Positions 50,437 to 58,945 of a stretch of DNA of 64,000 nucleotides are shown piece after piece. Made by a program: the position numbers and the translations under genes. Each line of letters starts with the position of its first letter. Position 1 is the stretch's first letter. The stretch is taken from contig NZ_BONX01000007.1 of assembly GCF_016862935.1 (NCBI RefSeq), forward strand, positions 62,001 through 126,000. Reading direction: 5' to 3'. Below the pieces are notes generated by a model. The model was not told where the DNA came from, ran no database searches, and saw only the letters and a list, made by a program, of their open reading frames with translations. The DNA comes from Plantactinospora mayteni (GTDB taxonomy: Bacteria; Actinomycetota; Actinomycetes; Mycobacteriales; Micromonosporaceae).

Positions 50437-51498
50437 ATGGCGACGGGGCGGGAGATCGACGTACTCTCCGAACACTTCGCCGCCGCGCCGGCGACCTTCA
50501 CCACCTCACCGCTCTACCGGGCGCTCTGTCCGGTGGTGGCGGGGGACCGGTCGACCCTCGAACTGCTCACCGGCCGACGGCCGGGGCAGCAGGCGTCGTA
50601 CCTGTTCTTCGGGGCGGCACACTATCTGCTGCTGGCCGGAGTGGCGCATCCGCTGCGCGACTTCTACCCGTCGCTGGTCGGCTCGTCGGCCGCCGAGCCG
50701 GCGGATGCCGGGCCGGTGCTGCGGGACTTCTGCCGCCGGTACCGGACCGAACTCGGTGAACTCGTCCGCACCCGCCTGGTGCAGACCAACGTCGTACGCC
50801 GGGCGGTCGCGCTGCGGTACGCGCTCTGGGCGATCGGACAGCGCTGTGCCGACCCGGTGCACCTGGTCGAGGTCGGGTCGAGCGCCGGCATCCACCTGCA
50901 CGTCGACCGCTACCGCTACCTCCTCGGCGACCGGGTGTTCGGACCCGCCGACGCCACGGTCAGCCTGGACAGCCGGTGGCTGGGTCGGACGCCGCCGCCG
51001 GACCTGGACGACGTACCCCTGATCGCCAGCCGGACCGGGGTGGACCTGAATCCGGTGGACGTCACCGACGAGCGTGCGCGGCGCTGGCTGCGGGCGCTGG
51101 TCTGGCCGGAGAACCAGGACGCGGCGACGCTGCTCCACGCCGCCCTCGACGCGGTGGCGACCGAGCCACCGGCCGTCGTCGCGGGTGACGCGGTACGGGT
51201 CTGCCGCGACCTGGGCCGTGGCCTGCCGCCCGGCGAGCCGAGGGTGGTGTTCCACGCGGCGACCCGGATGCACGTGCCGGCCGATCGGCGGGTGGCCTTC
51301 GACCGGGCGATCGACTCGATCGGCGACGGCGGCCCGCTCTACCACGTCTGGCAGGAGCCGCCGTCCGCGCCGCACGGTGGGCACGCCGCCGATCCGCGCG
51401 GTGAACTGGCGATGCACGGCCCGGACGGCGTGGTCGTACCGCTGCTCCGGGTCGACGGTCACCTACGCTGGCTGGGCCCGCTCGATCCGGCCGACTGA
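50437..51498 (+). CDS. DUF2332 family protein
   Basis: 353 residues belonging to the DUF2332 family, soluble proteins common in actinobacteria. Family features are the N-terminal helical YRALCPVVAGD and LFFGAAHYLLL, a central Rossmann-like VHLVEVGSSAGIHLHVDRY that resembles a methyltransferase motif I, and a C-terminal ATRMHVPADRRVAFDRAI. A methyltransferase-like fold is suggested by the GSSAG turn, but no activity is established. ATG 50437 follows GAGGGAC. It stands alone, upstream of an ArsR gene. Confidence 0.8.
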   Translation: MATGREIDVLSEHFAAAPATFTTSPLYRALCPVVAGDRSTLELLTGRRPGQQASYLFFGAAHYLLLAGVAHPLRDFYPSLVGSSAAEPADAGPVLRDFCRRYRTELGELVRTRLVQTNVVRRAVALRYALWAIGQRCADPVHLVEVGSSAGIHLHVDRYRYLLGDRVFGPADATVSLDSRWLGRTPPPDLDDVPLIASRTGVDLNPVDVTDERARRWLRALVWPENQDAATLLHAALDAVATEPPAVVAGDAVRVCRDLGRGLPPGEPRVVFHAATRMHVPADRRVAFDRAIDSIGDGGPLYHVWQEPPSAPHGGHAADPRGELAMHGPDGVVVPLLRVDGHLRWLGPLDPAD

Positions 51499-51542
51499 CC
51501 GGGCGGGGTCAGCCAACTCGGCGCCGCTCCCGCCCGGTCAGC

Positions 51543-51590
51543 GAGCCCGGGAAGTGGACGGGCTGGGAGCCCAGGAAGTGGACGGGCTGG
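51543..51590. repeat. 24-bp tandem duplication before the ArsR gene
   Basis: Two 24-bp units beginning GAGCCC and ending GAAGTGGACGGGCTGG lie at 51543-51566 and 51567-51590 with one mismatch. They end one base before the GTG at 51592 and could be a duplicated operator or a chance duplication of the leader. Confidence 0.85.
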
Positions 51591-51591
51591 C

Positions 51592-51972
51592 GTGGTGACA
51601 GCAGACTGGGTGCTCGTGTACGCACCCGACGAGCCAGCGACCTCCGACAACGGGCAGGAGTTGCCCACTGACGCCCAGATCGAGACGGCGGTGACCGCGC
51701 TGCGGATGCTCGCCGAACCGACCCGGCTCCGCCTGCTGTGGCTGCTCCGCGACGCCGAGTACGACGTGGGCAGCCTGGCCCTGGCCGTCGGGGCGGCCCG
51801 GCCGGCGGTGTCGCAGCATCTGGCGAAGCTGCTGCTCGCCGGCCTGGTCGGCGTGCGGCGGGACGGCCGACGGGCGGTCTACCGGGCGCGCGGCGGCCAC
51901 GTCCGGCGGCTGGTCGCCGAGGTGCTGTACGCCGCCGACCACCACCTCACCGGCGCCCCGGACCACGACTGA
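51592..51972 (+). CDS. ArsR/SmtB-family regulator
   Basis: 126 residues from tandem GTG codons at 51592/51595. The winged helix is LRMLAEPTRLRLLWLL with recognition helix ARPAVSQHLAKLLLAGLV and wing RDGRRAVYRA. The C-terminus has HHLTGAPDHD; histidines and Asp at the end recall the zinc site of SmtB/NmtR-type proteins, so a Zn, Ni or Co sensor is possible. No transporter gene is adjacent. Two 24-bp repeats directly before the start may be its own operator. Confidence 0.88.
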   Translation: MVTADWVLVYAPDEPATSDNGQELPTDAQIETAVTALRMLAEPTRLRLLWLLRDAEYDVGSLALAVGAARPAVSQHLAKLLLAGLVGVRRDGRRAVYRARGGHVRRLVAEVLYAADHHLTGAPDHD

Positions 51973-52179
51973 CAGAGACCCTGCCCACCCGAGCCCGCCC
52001 GAGCCTGCCGATCCGCCCGAGCCGATCGAGCCGGTCGCTGGGAGACGCCGGGCGCCGGGGGCGGCGGGGCAGTGTTCATCGCCACTTTGTCGGCTCTCCG
52101 GTCCCGCCGGCTGTCGCGCCGTGCCCGGTCGCTGATCTAGCCTGTGCCCGGACGACATGGCGGCACATGATGAGCAGCG

Positions 52180-52196
52180 GTTGCAACATATGCAAC
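52180..52196. promoter_or_regulatory. Palindromic operator in the KDG operon leader
   Basis: GTTGCAACATATGCAAC: perfect 6-base arms around a 5-base centre, directly followed by the GGAGGG ribosome site of the kinase gene. It probably binds the IclR regulator encoded second in the operon. Confidence 0.6.
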
Positions 52197-52209
52197 GGAG
52201 GGAGGCGCG

Positions 52210-53208
52210 GTGAGCCTGGTCACGAGGACCGACGCCGACCCTGCGACGGTGCTCGACGCGGTCTGCGTCGGCGAGACGATGGTGATGGTGACCCCTACCC
52301 CCGGTGGGCGGCTGGACGCCGAGTCGACCTTCGTGCTGCGGGCCGGCGGCGCCGAGTCCAACGTCGCGATGTTCCTCGCCGCGCTGGGCCACCGGGCCGG
52401 CTGGGCCGGCCGGGTCGGTGCCGACCCGCTCGGCGAGCTGGTCGTCGGGCAGCTCCGGGCGACCGGGGTGGACACCTCGCTGGTCGAGGTCGACCCGACC
52501 CGGCCGACCGCCGTCTACCTCAAGGACCCCGGCCCCGACGGCACGAAGGTCTACTACTACCGGCGCGGTTCCGCCGCCGCCGGCATGGATCCGGGGTACG
52601 CCACCCGGGTCGAGGCGGTGCCGGCGGCCGTACTGCACCTGAGCGGGGTGACCCCGGCGCTCTCGGCGAGCTGCCGCGCGCTGGTCGAGCGGCTGATCAG
52701 CACCCGGCCGGCGGGACGGCGGCTGGTCTCCTTCGACGTCAACCACCGGCCCGCGCTCTGGCCCGACCTCTCCACCGCTGCCACCGAACTGCTCCGGCTC
52801 GCCCAGGCCGCCGACGTGGTCTTCGTCGGGCTGGACGAGGCGGCCCGGCTCTGGGACGTCAAGGCGCCGGAGGACGTCCGCGCCCTGGTCGACCGGCCCG
52901 GCACCCTGGTGGTGAAGGACGGCGCGGTGGCGGCGGTCGCGTTCTCGGCCGACGGGGTCACCGTCGAGCCCGCCCGGCCGGTCGAGGTGGTGGAGCCGGT
53001 CGGTGCCGGCGACGCGTTCGCCGCCGGTTGGCTCTCCGGCGCGCTGCGCGGCCTCGACCCCGCCGCCCGGCTGAGACTCGGGCACCTGGTCGCCGGTGCC
53101 GCGCTCGGCTCCGTCTCGGATTTCGCCGAGGTGCCACCGGTGCCGACGATCTGCGCGGTGCTGGGCATCACGCCGGACGACTGGCACCGGCCCGCCGGTC
53201 CGGCCTGA
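52210..53208 (+). CDS. kdgK: PfkB-family sugar kinase, probable 2-keto-3-deoxygluconate kinase
   Basis: 332 residues of the ribokinase fold: N-terminal VGETMVMVTP, the GGAESNVAMFLAALG substrate loop, SFDVNHRPALW and the catalytic PVGAGDAFAAGWLSG with the base Asp. The YYYRRGSAA motif is typical of KDG kinases. It makes KDPG, the substrate of the aldolase two genes on. GTG 52210 lies 6 bases after GGAGGGAGG. The 16-base gap to the regulator gene indicates an operon. Confidence 0.9.
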   Translation: MSLVTRTDADPATVLDAVCVGETMVMVTPTPGGRLDAESTFVLRAGGAESNVAMFLAALGHRAGWAGRVGADPLGELVVGQLRATGVDTSLVEVDPTRPTAVYLKDPGPDGTKVYYYRRGSAAAGMDPGYATRVEAVPAAVLHLSGVTPALSASCRALVERLISTRPAGRRLVSFDVNHRPALWPDLSTAATELLRLAQAADVVFVGLDEAARLWDVKAPEDVRALVDRPGTLVVKDGAVAAVAFSADGVTVEPARPVEVVEPVGAGDAFAAGWLSGALRGLDPAARLRLGHLVAGAALGSVSDFAEVPPVPTICAVLGITPDDWHRPAGPA

Positions 53209-53224
53209 CCCGGGGGAGGCGACG

Positions 53225-53977
53225 ATGTCCCAGACCGTCCAGCGCGCACTGCGCATCATCGAACTCTTCGCCGAGCGGCCCCGCTCGCTCGGTGAGATCG
53301 CCGACGACCTCGGGGTGCACAAGTCGACCGCCTCGCGGCTGGTGCAGACCCTCGAACACGCCGGGTTCGCCCGCCCGGTCGACGGCCGCTACACGATCGG
53401 CTTCCGGATGGTGGCGATCGCGCAGCACGCGGTGGAGCAGCTCGACCTGCACCCGGTCGCCCACCCGCACCTGGTCCGGCTCGGCGACCGGTACGGCCAC
53501 ACCGTGCACCTCGCCCAACTCGTCGACGACGAGATCGTCTACGTGACCAAGGTGGACGGTCGCGGGGCGCTGCGGATGCGGTCCCGGGTCGGCCAGCCGG
53601 TCGACCCGCACACCTCCGGGGTCGGCAAGGCGATCCTGGCCCACCTCGACGAGCCGGCCCGGGAACGCTTCCTGGGCCGGCTGACGTACCCCCGGCACAC
53701 CGAGACCTCGATCACCGGCCCGGCCGAGTTCCGGGCGGAGCTGGCCCGGATCGCCGAGCGCGGCTGGGCCGAGGACGACGGCGAGTTCGAGGACTTCGTG
53801 AGCTGTGTCGCCGTACCGGTCCGGGACGCCCGGGGCCGGGTGGTCGGCGCGGTGTCGATCACCGCGTTGCGTGCCCTGGCCCCGCTGGAGCGGCTCCGCG
53901 AACACCTGCCGGAGCTGACCGCGACCTGCGCCGCGATCTCCCGGGACCTCGGCTGGACCGGAGAAGACCGACCGTGA
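53225..53977 (+). CDS. IclR-family regulator (KdgR-like)
   Basis: 250 residues. N-terminal helix-turn-helix (SLGEIADDLGVHKSTASRL, about residues 20-40) and a C-terminal IclR effector domain (TSGVGKAILAHL, EDFVSCVAVPVRDARG). It lies between the KDG kinase and KDPG aldolase genes, so KDG or KDPG is the probable ligand. The palindrome in the operon leader is a likely target, giving feedback control. It overlaps the aldolase gene by GTGA. Confidence 0.92.
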   Translation: MSQTVQRALRIIELFAERPRSLGEIADDLGVHKSTASRLVQTLEHAGFARPVDGRYTIGFRMVAIAQHAVEQLDLHPVAHPHLVRLGDRYGHTVHLAQLVDDEIVYVTKVDGRGALRMRSRVGQPVDPHTSGVGKAILAHLDEPARERFLGRLTYPRHTETSITGPAEFRAELARIAERGWAEDDGEFEDFVSCVAVPVRDARGRVVGAVSITALRALAPLERLREHLPELTATCAAISRDLGWTGEDRP

Positions 53978-54600
53978 ACGGAGCGACCGTGCCCAACTCC
54001 TCGACGACTTTCTTCGACACCCTCTTCGTCGACCAGCCGGTGATGGCGATCCTGCGTGGCTTCGGCCCGGCCCGTACGGTCGCGCTCTGCGAGCGGGCCT
54101 GGGACGCCGGCATCGGCGTGGTCGAGGTACCGGTGCAGAGCCCGGACGCGCTGCCCTCGCTGCACGCCGCCATCGCGGCCGGCCGGGACCGGGACCGGCC
54201 GGTCGGCGCCGGCACGGTGGTCAGCCCCGAACTGGTCCACACGGTGTACGAGGCCGGCGCCGTCTTCACCGTCGCACCCGGGTACGACCCGGAGGTGGCC
54301 GCCGAGTGCTCCCGGCTCGGCCTCGCCCACCTGCCCGGGGTCGCCACCTCCTCGGAGATCGGCCAGGCGCTCCGCACCGGGCACACCTGGCTCAAGGCGT
54401 TTCCGGCCAGCGAACTCGGCACCGGCTGGCTCCGGGCCCAGCGCGGCCCGTTCCCGGCGGTCAGGTTCGTCGCCACCGGCGGGGTGGACGCCGACAACGC
54501 GGGTGACTTCCTATCCGCTGGCGCCCGGGTGGTGGCGGTCGGTTCCGCGTTGCAGGACTCCCGCCAACTCGACCTGCTCGGCCGGCTCCTCCAGCGCTAA
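53974..54600 (+). CDS. eda: KDPG aldolase (bifunctional KHG/KDPG type)
   Basis: 208 residues. Class I aldolase with Schiff-base Lys141 in WLKAFPAS, general-base region VVEVPVQSP (Glu51), GAGTVVSPE and FVATGGVDADN. It splits KDPG into pyruvate and glyceraldehyde 3-phosphate. With the kinase it forms the lower half of a sugar-acid (gluconate/galacturonate-type) route; the IlvD/Edd-type dehydratase at the left end of the window is too far away to be assumed part of it. It starts at GTG 53974 and is followed by a 26-bp tandem repeat. Confidence 0.93.
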   Translation: MNGATVPNSSTTFFDTLFVDQPVMAILRGFGPARTVALCERAWDAGIGVVEVPVQSPDALPSLHAAIAAGRDRDRPVGAGTVVSPELVHTVYEAGAVFTVAPGYDPEVAAECSRLGLAHLPGVATSSEIGQALRTGHTWLKAFPASELGTGWLRAQRGPFPAVRFVATGGVDADNAGDFLSAGARVVAVGSALQDSRQLDLLGRLLQR

Positions 54601-54650
54601 CCGCCCCGCGCCGGGGCCGCCCGGCACACGGTCACCCCGGCACGCACCCC

Positions 54651-54780
54651 GGCGGTCCAGCCCGTCGGCCACCTTCGGCGGTCCAGCCCGTCGGCCATCT
54701 CTGGCGGCCCAGCCCATCGGCCACCTCTGGCGGTCCGGCCCATCGGCCATCTTCGGCGGCCCAGCCCACCAGCCACCTCG
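54651..54780. repeat. 26-bp tandem repeat, five units
   Basis: Five consecutive 26-bp units (GGCGGTCCAGCCCGTCGGCC plus six variable bases) occupy the 229-bp gap between eda and the CapA-type gene. The period is not a multiple of three, consistent with non-coding DNA. Confidence 0.92.
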
Positions 54781-54817
54781 GGCGGCTCACCGGACAGCGT
54801 GCCGCCGCGTCGCCGCG

Positions 54818-54823
54818 TACCCT
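54818..54823 (+). promoter_or_regulatory. -10 box of a probable leaderless promoter (CapA gene)
   Basis: TACCCT ends 6 bases before ATG 54830, with no ribosome site, so the transcript probably starts at or next to the start codon. Confidence 0.4.
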
Positions 54824-54829
54824 CTGCCG

Positions 54830-55927
54830 ATGAGCGGGGGCGCGGTGCGGGCGTGGCGGGCGATGGTGGCGGGGGTTACGGCTGGGGCCGTCCTGCTCGG
54901 ATGTTCCGAGGCGCCGGAGGCCGATCCGGCGGCACCCGGCTCGTCGGTGAGTGCGCCGGCTCCGGCGCCCACCACCCCGGCGGCGTCACCGACCCCGGCC
55001 GCGCCGGTCGAGCTGCGGCTGGCGTTCGCCGGTGACGTCCACTTCACCGGGCGTACGCTGCGGCTGCTCGACGAGCCGGCGACGGCGTTCGGCCGGATCG
55101 CGCCGACCCTGCGGGACGCCGACCTGACCCTGCTGAACCTGGAGACGGCGGTGACCGGTCGGGGCACCCCACAGCCGAAGCGGTTCCACTTCCGGGCACC
55201 GAAGAGCGCCTACGCCGCACTGCGGGCCGCCGGGGTGGACGCCGCCTCGGTAGCCAACAACCACGTGCTGGACTACGGGCAGGTGGGGCTGCGGGACACT
55301 CTCGACGCGGCGGCGGAGGCGAAGTTCCCGGTCTTCGGGGCGGGCCGCGACGCCGATGCGGCGTACGCGCCCTGGCTGACCACGGTACGCGGGGTGCGGA
55401 TCGCCGTACTCGGCATGTCGCAGGTGCACGAGCTGGCCGGGCAGTGGAAGCCGACCGCGACCCGGCCCGGGGTGGCGATGGCGTTCGACACCGCCCGGGC
55501 CACCGCAGCCGTCCGGGCAGCCCGGGAGCAGGCCGATCTGGTGATCGTCTTCATGCACTGGGGGATCGAGGGGAGTTCCTGCCCGAGTGGCGAGATGACG
55601 AGCTTCGCCGGTCGGATGTCCCGGGCCGGCGCCGACATCGTGCTCGGTACGCACGCGCACACCCTGCTCGCCGACGGCTGGCTCGGCCGGACGTACGTGC
55701 ACTACGGGCTCGGCAACTTCCTCTGGTACGGCGACTCCAAGAGCACCGACTCCGGGGTGCTCCGGCTGACCGTCCGGGGCCGTACGGTGGTCCGCAACGA
55801 GTTCCTGCCGGCCACCGTCTCCCGGACCGGTCAGCCGGTTGTCGTCTCAGGCGCCGCCAAGGAGCGGATCGAGGACCGGATCGCCGCGGCGAGGCGCTGT
55901 TCGGGCCTCGCCGCGAAACGATCCTGA
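54830..55927 (+). CDS. CapA-family lipoprotein (poly-gamma-glutamate/capsule-type metallophosphatase fold)
   Basis: 365 residues. Lipoprotein signal with lipidated Cys25 (VLLGC), a Pro/Ala/Ser-rich linker (30-60), then the CapA domain: AFAGDVHFTG (metal Asp/His), LNLETAVTG, SVANNHVLDYG (metal Asn/His), FMHWGIE and GTHAHTLL (metal histidines). The fold is a calcineurin-like phosphoesterase. CapA proteins act in poly-gamma-glutamate export, but standalone lipoprotein forms are widespread and of uncertain function. It converges on the ABC permease gene with 14 bases between stops, where a 16-bp palindrome (55945-55960) lies. Confidence 0.88.
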   Translation: MSGGAVRAWRAMVAGVTAGAVLLGCSEAPEADPAAPGSSVSAPAPAPTTPAASPTPAAPVELRLAFAGDVHFTGRTLRLLDEPATAFGRIAPTLRDADLTLLNLETAVTGRGTPQPKRFHFRAPKSAYAALRAAGVDAASVANNHVLDYGQVGLRDTLDAAAEAKFPVFGAGRDADAAYAPWLTTVRGVRIAVLGMSQVHELAGQWKPTATRPGVAMAFDTARATAAVRAAREQADLVIVFMHWGIEGSSCPSGEMTSFAGRMSRAGADIVLGTHAHTLLADGWLGRTYVHYGLGNFLWYGDSKSTDSGVLRLTVRGRTVVRNEFLPATVSRTGQPVVVSGAAKERIEDRIAAARRCSGLAAKRS

Positions 55928-55941
55928 TCCCGACCGGCTCG

Positions 55942-57084
55942 TCAGGAGACCCGGGTCTCCCGCTCCCGCCACGCGGCCCGCAGCGAGGTCTTGCCGTTGG
56001 TACGCAGCAGCGACCCCTCGTAGAGCCGGCCGGCGAGCGAGATGCAGAGCGCGGCGGCGCCGAGCAGGAGCAGCAGCGCCAGGATCGGCTCCCAAGGGGC
56101 GGCGTCGCCGAAGAAGAGCCGCAGCGGCATCGCGGTCGGCGCCGAGAACGGCACGTAGGAGAGCAGCGTCATCGCCGCCGGGTTGCCGTTGAGGAACAGC
56201 ACCAGGAAGAACGGTGCCATGATCACCAACTGGGCCGGGCCGGACGCCCCGCTGATGTCCTCCTGCCGGCTGACCAGCGCCCCGGTGACCGCCCAGAGCG
56301 AGGCCAGCAGCACGAAGCCGACCACGAAGAACGGAACGAACCAGGCGATCGCCGGGCCGAGCTGACCGAGCAGTCCGGTGTCGCCACCGACCGCCTGCAT
56401 GGAGACCACCGCCACCAGCGCGATCAGCACCACCTGGCCGAACGCCAGCGCGCCGTTGCCGAGTATCTTGCCGACGAGCAGGGCCCGGACCGGCACCGCC
56501 GCCACCAGGATCTCCACGATCCGGGTCTGCTTCTCCTCGGTGACGCTCTGCGCGATCTGCACGCCGAAGCCGATGGAGAGGAAGAAGAAGACCATCGCGA
56601 AGGCCATCGGCACCATGAAGGCCAGCACCGGGTCGACCGCGTCCGGGTCGAGGAGCTGCACCGGGGGAGCGCTGCTCAGCGCCCGGACCACCGAGTCCGG
56701 GGTACGGTCCATCGCCAGTACCCGGATGGTGCCGGCCCCGTCGCCCGGCACCACGGCGGCGTCCACGTCGCCGTCCCGGACCAGTTGCTCCGCCGCCGCG
56801 ACGTCGGCGGCGGCCACCACCTCCATCCCGGCCCGGTCCAGCATGCCGCCGGCGTCGGCCGAGCCGACCACGGCCACCGTCGAGCTGCTGTTGGCGAAGA
56901 GCGCCGGCAGCACCGTGCTGGCCGCCGCGATCACCAGGAAGAGGATGGTGCTGATCAGGAACGTCCGGTCCCGGACCTTGACCATGATCTCCCGGCCGGC
57001 GACCAGCTTGGTCGCGGCCCACAGCGTGGTGCCGGTGGCCGACTCGGCCCGCTGCCGGGTCGGGGACGGGGCGAGCGCGGTCAC
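55942..57084 (-). CDS. ABC-2-type permease (NatB-like)
   Basis: 380 residues from a GTG overlapping the ATPase stop (GTGA). One N-terminal helix (TFLISTILFLVIAAASTVL), a ~130-residue extracytoplasmic loop, then five to six helices, as in NatB and other Na+ or peptide exporters of the ABC-2 group; the TEEKQTRIVEILVAAVP coupling motif is conserved. It forms the membrane half of an exporter with the ATPase encoded upstream. The exported compound is unknown; the neighbouring two-component system may control it. Confidence 0.9.
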   Translation of the reverse strand: MTALAPSPTRQRAESATGTTLWAATKLVAGREIMVKVRDRTFLISTILFLVIAAASTVLPALFANSSSTVAVVGSADAGGMLDRAGMEVVAAADVAAAEQLVRDGDVDAAVVPGDGAGTIRVLAMDRTPDSVVRALSSAPPVQLLDPDAVDPVLAFMVPMAFAMVFFFLSIGFGVQIAQSVTEEKQTRIVEILVAAVPVRALLVGKILGNGALAFGQVVLIALVAVVSMQAVGGDTGLLGQLGPAIAWFVPFFVVGFVLLASLWAVTGALVSRQEDISGASGPAQLVIMAPFFLVLFLNGNPAAMTLLSYVPFSAPTAMPLRLFFGDAAPWEPILALLLLLGAAALCISLAGRLYEGSLLRTNGKTSLRAAWRERETRVS

Positions 57085-57965
57085 TGGGTTACCTCCCGGA
57101 AGATCTCGGCGAGCGAGGGGATGATGGGGCCGAAGGCGCGTACCGGGCCCCGGGCGAGGGCCGCCCGCAGCACCGTCTGGTCGTCGTCGGGATCGGCGAG
57201 TTCGATTACTACCCGTGCGCCGTCCAGGTCCACTATGGAGATCCCGGGCAGGTCGCGTACCCAGCCGGCGTCGGCGTCGAGCACGAGTTCGTAGCGCGGG
57301 GTCGCGTACCGGGAGCGGAGGTCGGCGCGGCTGCCGGCGGCGCGTACCGCCCCGGCGGCGATGATCACCAGGTCGTCGCAGAGCCGCTCCACCACGTCGA
57401 GCTGGTGGCTGGAGAAGAGCACCGGTACCCCTCGGGCGGCCCGCTCCCGCAGTACTCCGGCGATCACCTCGACGGCGATCGGATCGAGCCCGGAGAAGGG
57501 CTCGTCCAGGATCAGCACCTCGGGATCGTGCACCAGCGCCGCCGCGATCTGGGCCCGCTGCTGGTTGCCGAGGGAGAGCTTCTCCACCGGATCGTCGGCC
57601 CGCTCGGCCAGACCGATCCGGTCGAGCAGCTCGTCGACGCTGCGCTGGGCGGCCGGGGCGGTCAGCCCGTAGAGCCGGCCGAGGTAGACGAGCTGTTCCC
57701 GGACCTTCATCTTCGGGTACAGGCCGCGCTCCTCGGGCATGTAGCCGAAGCGCTGCCGGACGGCCCGGGTGACCGGCGCGCCGTTCCAGGTCACCGTGCC
57801 CGAGTCGGCGGCGAGCAGGCCGAGGATGATCCGCATCGAGGTGGTCTTGCCGGCACCGTTGGCGCCGACAAACCCGGTCATCCGGCCCGGGACCACCTCG
57901 AACGAGATGTCGTCGAGCACTCTCCGGTCGCCGAACGACCGATCGACGGACGCCACGCGCAGCAT
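57081..57965 (-). CDS. ABC transporter ATP-binding protein (NatA-like)
   Basis: 294 residues from ATG 57965 (GGAGG 6 bases upstream). Walker A GANGAGKT, Q-loop region FGYMPEERGLYP, signature LSLGNQQR, Walker B LILDEPFSGLDP and switch His in FSSHQLD. The YMPEERGLYPKMKV segment is typical of the NatA/DrrA exporters; the C-terminal ~80 residues form an extra small domain. Energises the permease that follows. Same direction as, and 170 bases downstream of, the response-regulator gene. Confidence 0.94.
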   Translation of the reverse strand: MLRVASVDRSFGDRRVLDDISFEVVPGRMTGFVGANGAGKTTSMRIILGLLAADSGTVTWNGAPVTRAVRQRFGYMPEERGLYPKMKVREQLVYLGRLYGLTAPAAQRSVDELLDRIGLAERADDPVEKLSLGNQQRAQIAAALVHDPEVLILDEPFSGLDPIAVEVIAGVLRERAARGVPVLFSSHQLDVVERLCDDLVIIAAGAVRAAGSRADLRSRYATPRYELVLDADAGWVRDLPGISIVDLDGARVVIELADPDDDQTVLRAALARGPVRAFGPIIPSLAEIFREVTQ

Positions 57966-58134
57966 CCGGCCTCCTTCGCCAGGTCTCCGCCGGCACACCC
58001 TGCACCAGCGGAGACGACGTTAATCCGGCCGGACCCGCCTGACGTCCATCTTGTGGCGGAACCGCAGGGATGATCCACTTCCGGTGTGCTGCGCCACGAG
58101 GATGACCGGGCACCGCGCCCGGCGGCCGGAACGG

Positions 58135-58872
58135 TCAGCCGCCGGCACCGCCCGGGGTCACCACGCCGTGTTCGTACGCGAAGACCACCGCCTGGGTACG
58201 GTCGCGCAGCCCGAGCTTCATCAGTACCCGCGACACGTGCGTCTTCACGGTCGCCTCGCCGAGCAGCAGCCGCTTGGCGATTTCGGCGTTGGAGGCGCCC
58301 CCGGCGAGCTGCACCAGTACCTCCCGTTCCCGCTCGGTCAGCTCGGCCAGCCGGCGCCGGTCCAGCTCCGACGGCCCACCGCCCGCCCCCGGTCGGCCGC
58401 TGGTCGGGCCGGCCGCCCCGGCCGGGGTGGCGAAGGTGGCGATCACCCGTCGGGTGATCTGCGGCGCGAGCAGCGCGTCGCCCCGGGCCAGGATCCGCAC
58501 CGCCTCGACGAGTTCCTCCGGTGAGCCGTTCTTCAGCAGGAATCCGCTGGCCCCGGCCTGGAGCGCGGCGAACAGGTAGTCGTCCCGGTCGAACGTGGTC
58601 AGGATCAGCACCGCCGGTCCGTCCGCCCCGGTGCCCGCCACGATCTGCCGGGTCGCGGCCAGCCCGTCCAGGTGCGGCATCTCGACGTCCAGCAGTACGA
58701 CGTCGGGCCGCTCGGCCAGGGTCAGTTCGACCGCCCGCCGGCCGTCCGCCGCCTCGCCGACCACCTCGAAGTCCTCCTCCGTCTCGAGGATGATCCGCAG
58801 GCCGGCCCGGACCAGGTGCTGGTCGTCGGCGAGGAGTACCCGGATCGGGGTCTCCGGGGTCGGCTCGGTCAT
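58135..58872 (-). CDS. NarL/LuxR-family response regulator
   Basis: 245 residues from ATG 58872 (GAGGAGAGG upstream). Receiver with LLADDQ, phospho-Asp62 in LLDVEMP, LTTF and LLKN; a Gly/Pro/Ala-rich linker (about 150-175); LuxR helix-turn-helix LTEREREVLVQLAGGASN with KRLLLGEATVKTHVSRVL. Cognate of the kinase gene 73 bases upstream. The genes downstream on the same strand (the ABC exporter) are the obvious target. Confidence 0.94.
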   Translation of the reverse strand: MTEPTPETPIRVLLADDQHLVRAGLRIILETEEDFEVVGEAADGRRAVELTLAERPDVVLLDVEMPHLDGLAATRQIVAGTGADGPAVLILTTFDRDDYLFAALQAGASGFLLKNGSPEELVEAVRILARGDALLAPQITRRVIATFATPAGAAGPTSGRPGAGGGPSELDRRRLAELTEREREVLVQLAGGASNAEIAKRLLLGEATVKTHVSRVLMKLGLRDRTQAVVFAYEHGVVTPGGAGG

Positions 58873-58945
58873 GACCTCTCCTCGGCTCGCTCGTCGACGT
58901 GTCGACCCGCCGGGGCGGGCCGGCCAGGGCCGGCGCTCCGCCCGG

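Noticed and set aside
55945-55960. 16-bp perfect palindrome GGAGACCCGGGTCTCC as a terminator between CapA and permease genes
   Set aside because: It has no loop and lies inside the last codons of the permease, so it would not form a stable RNA hairpin; kept only as a note in the CapA entry.
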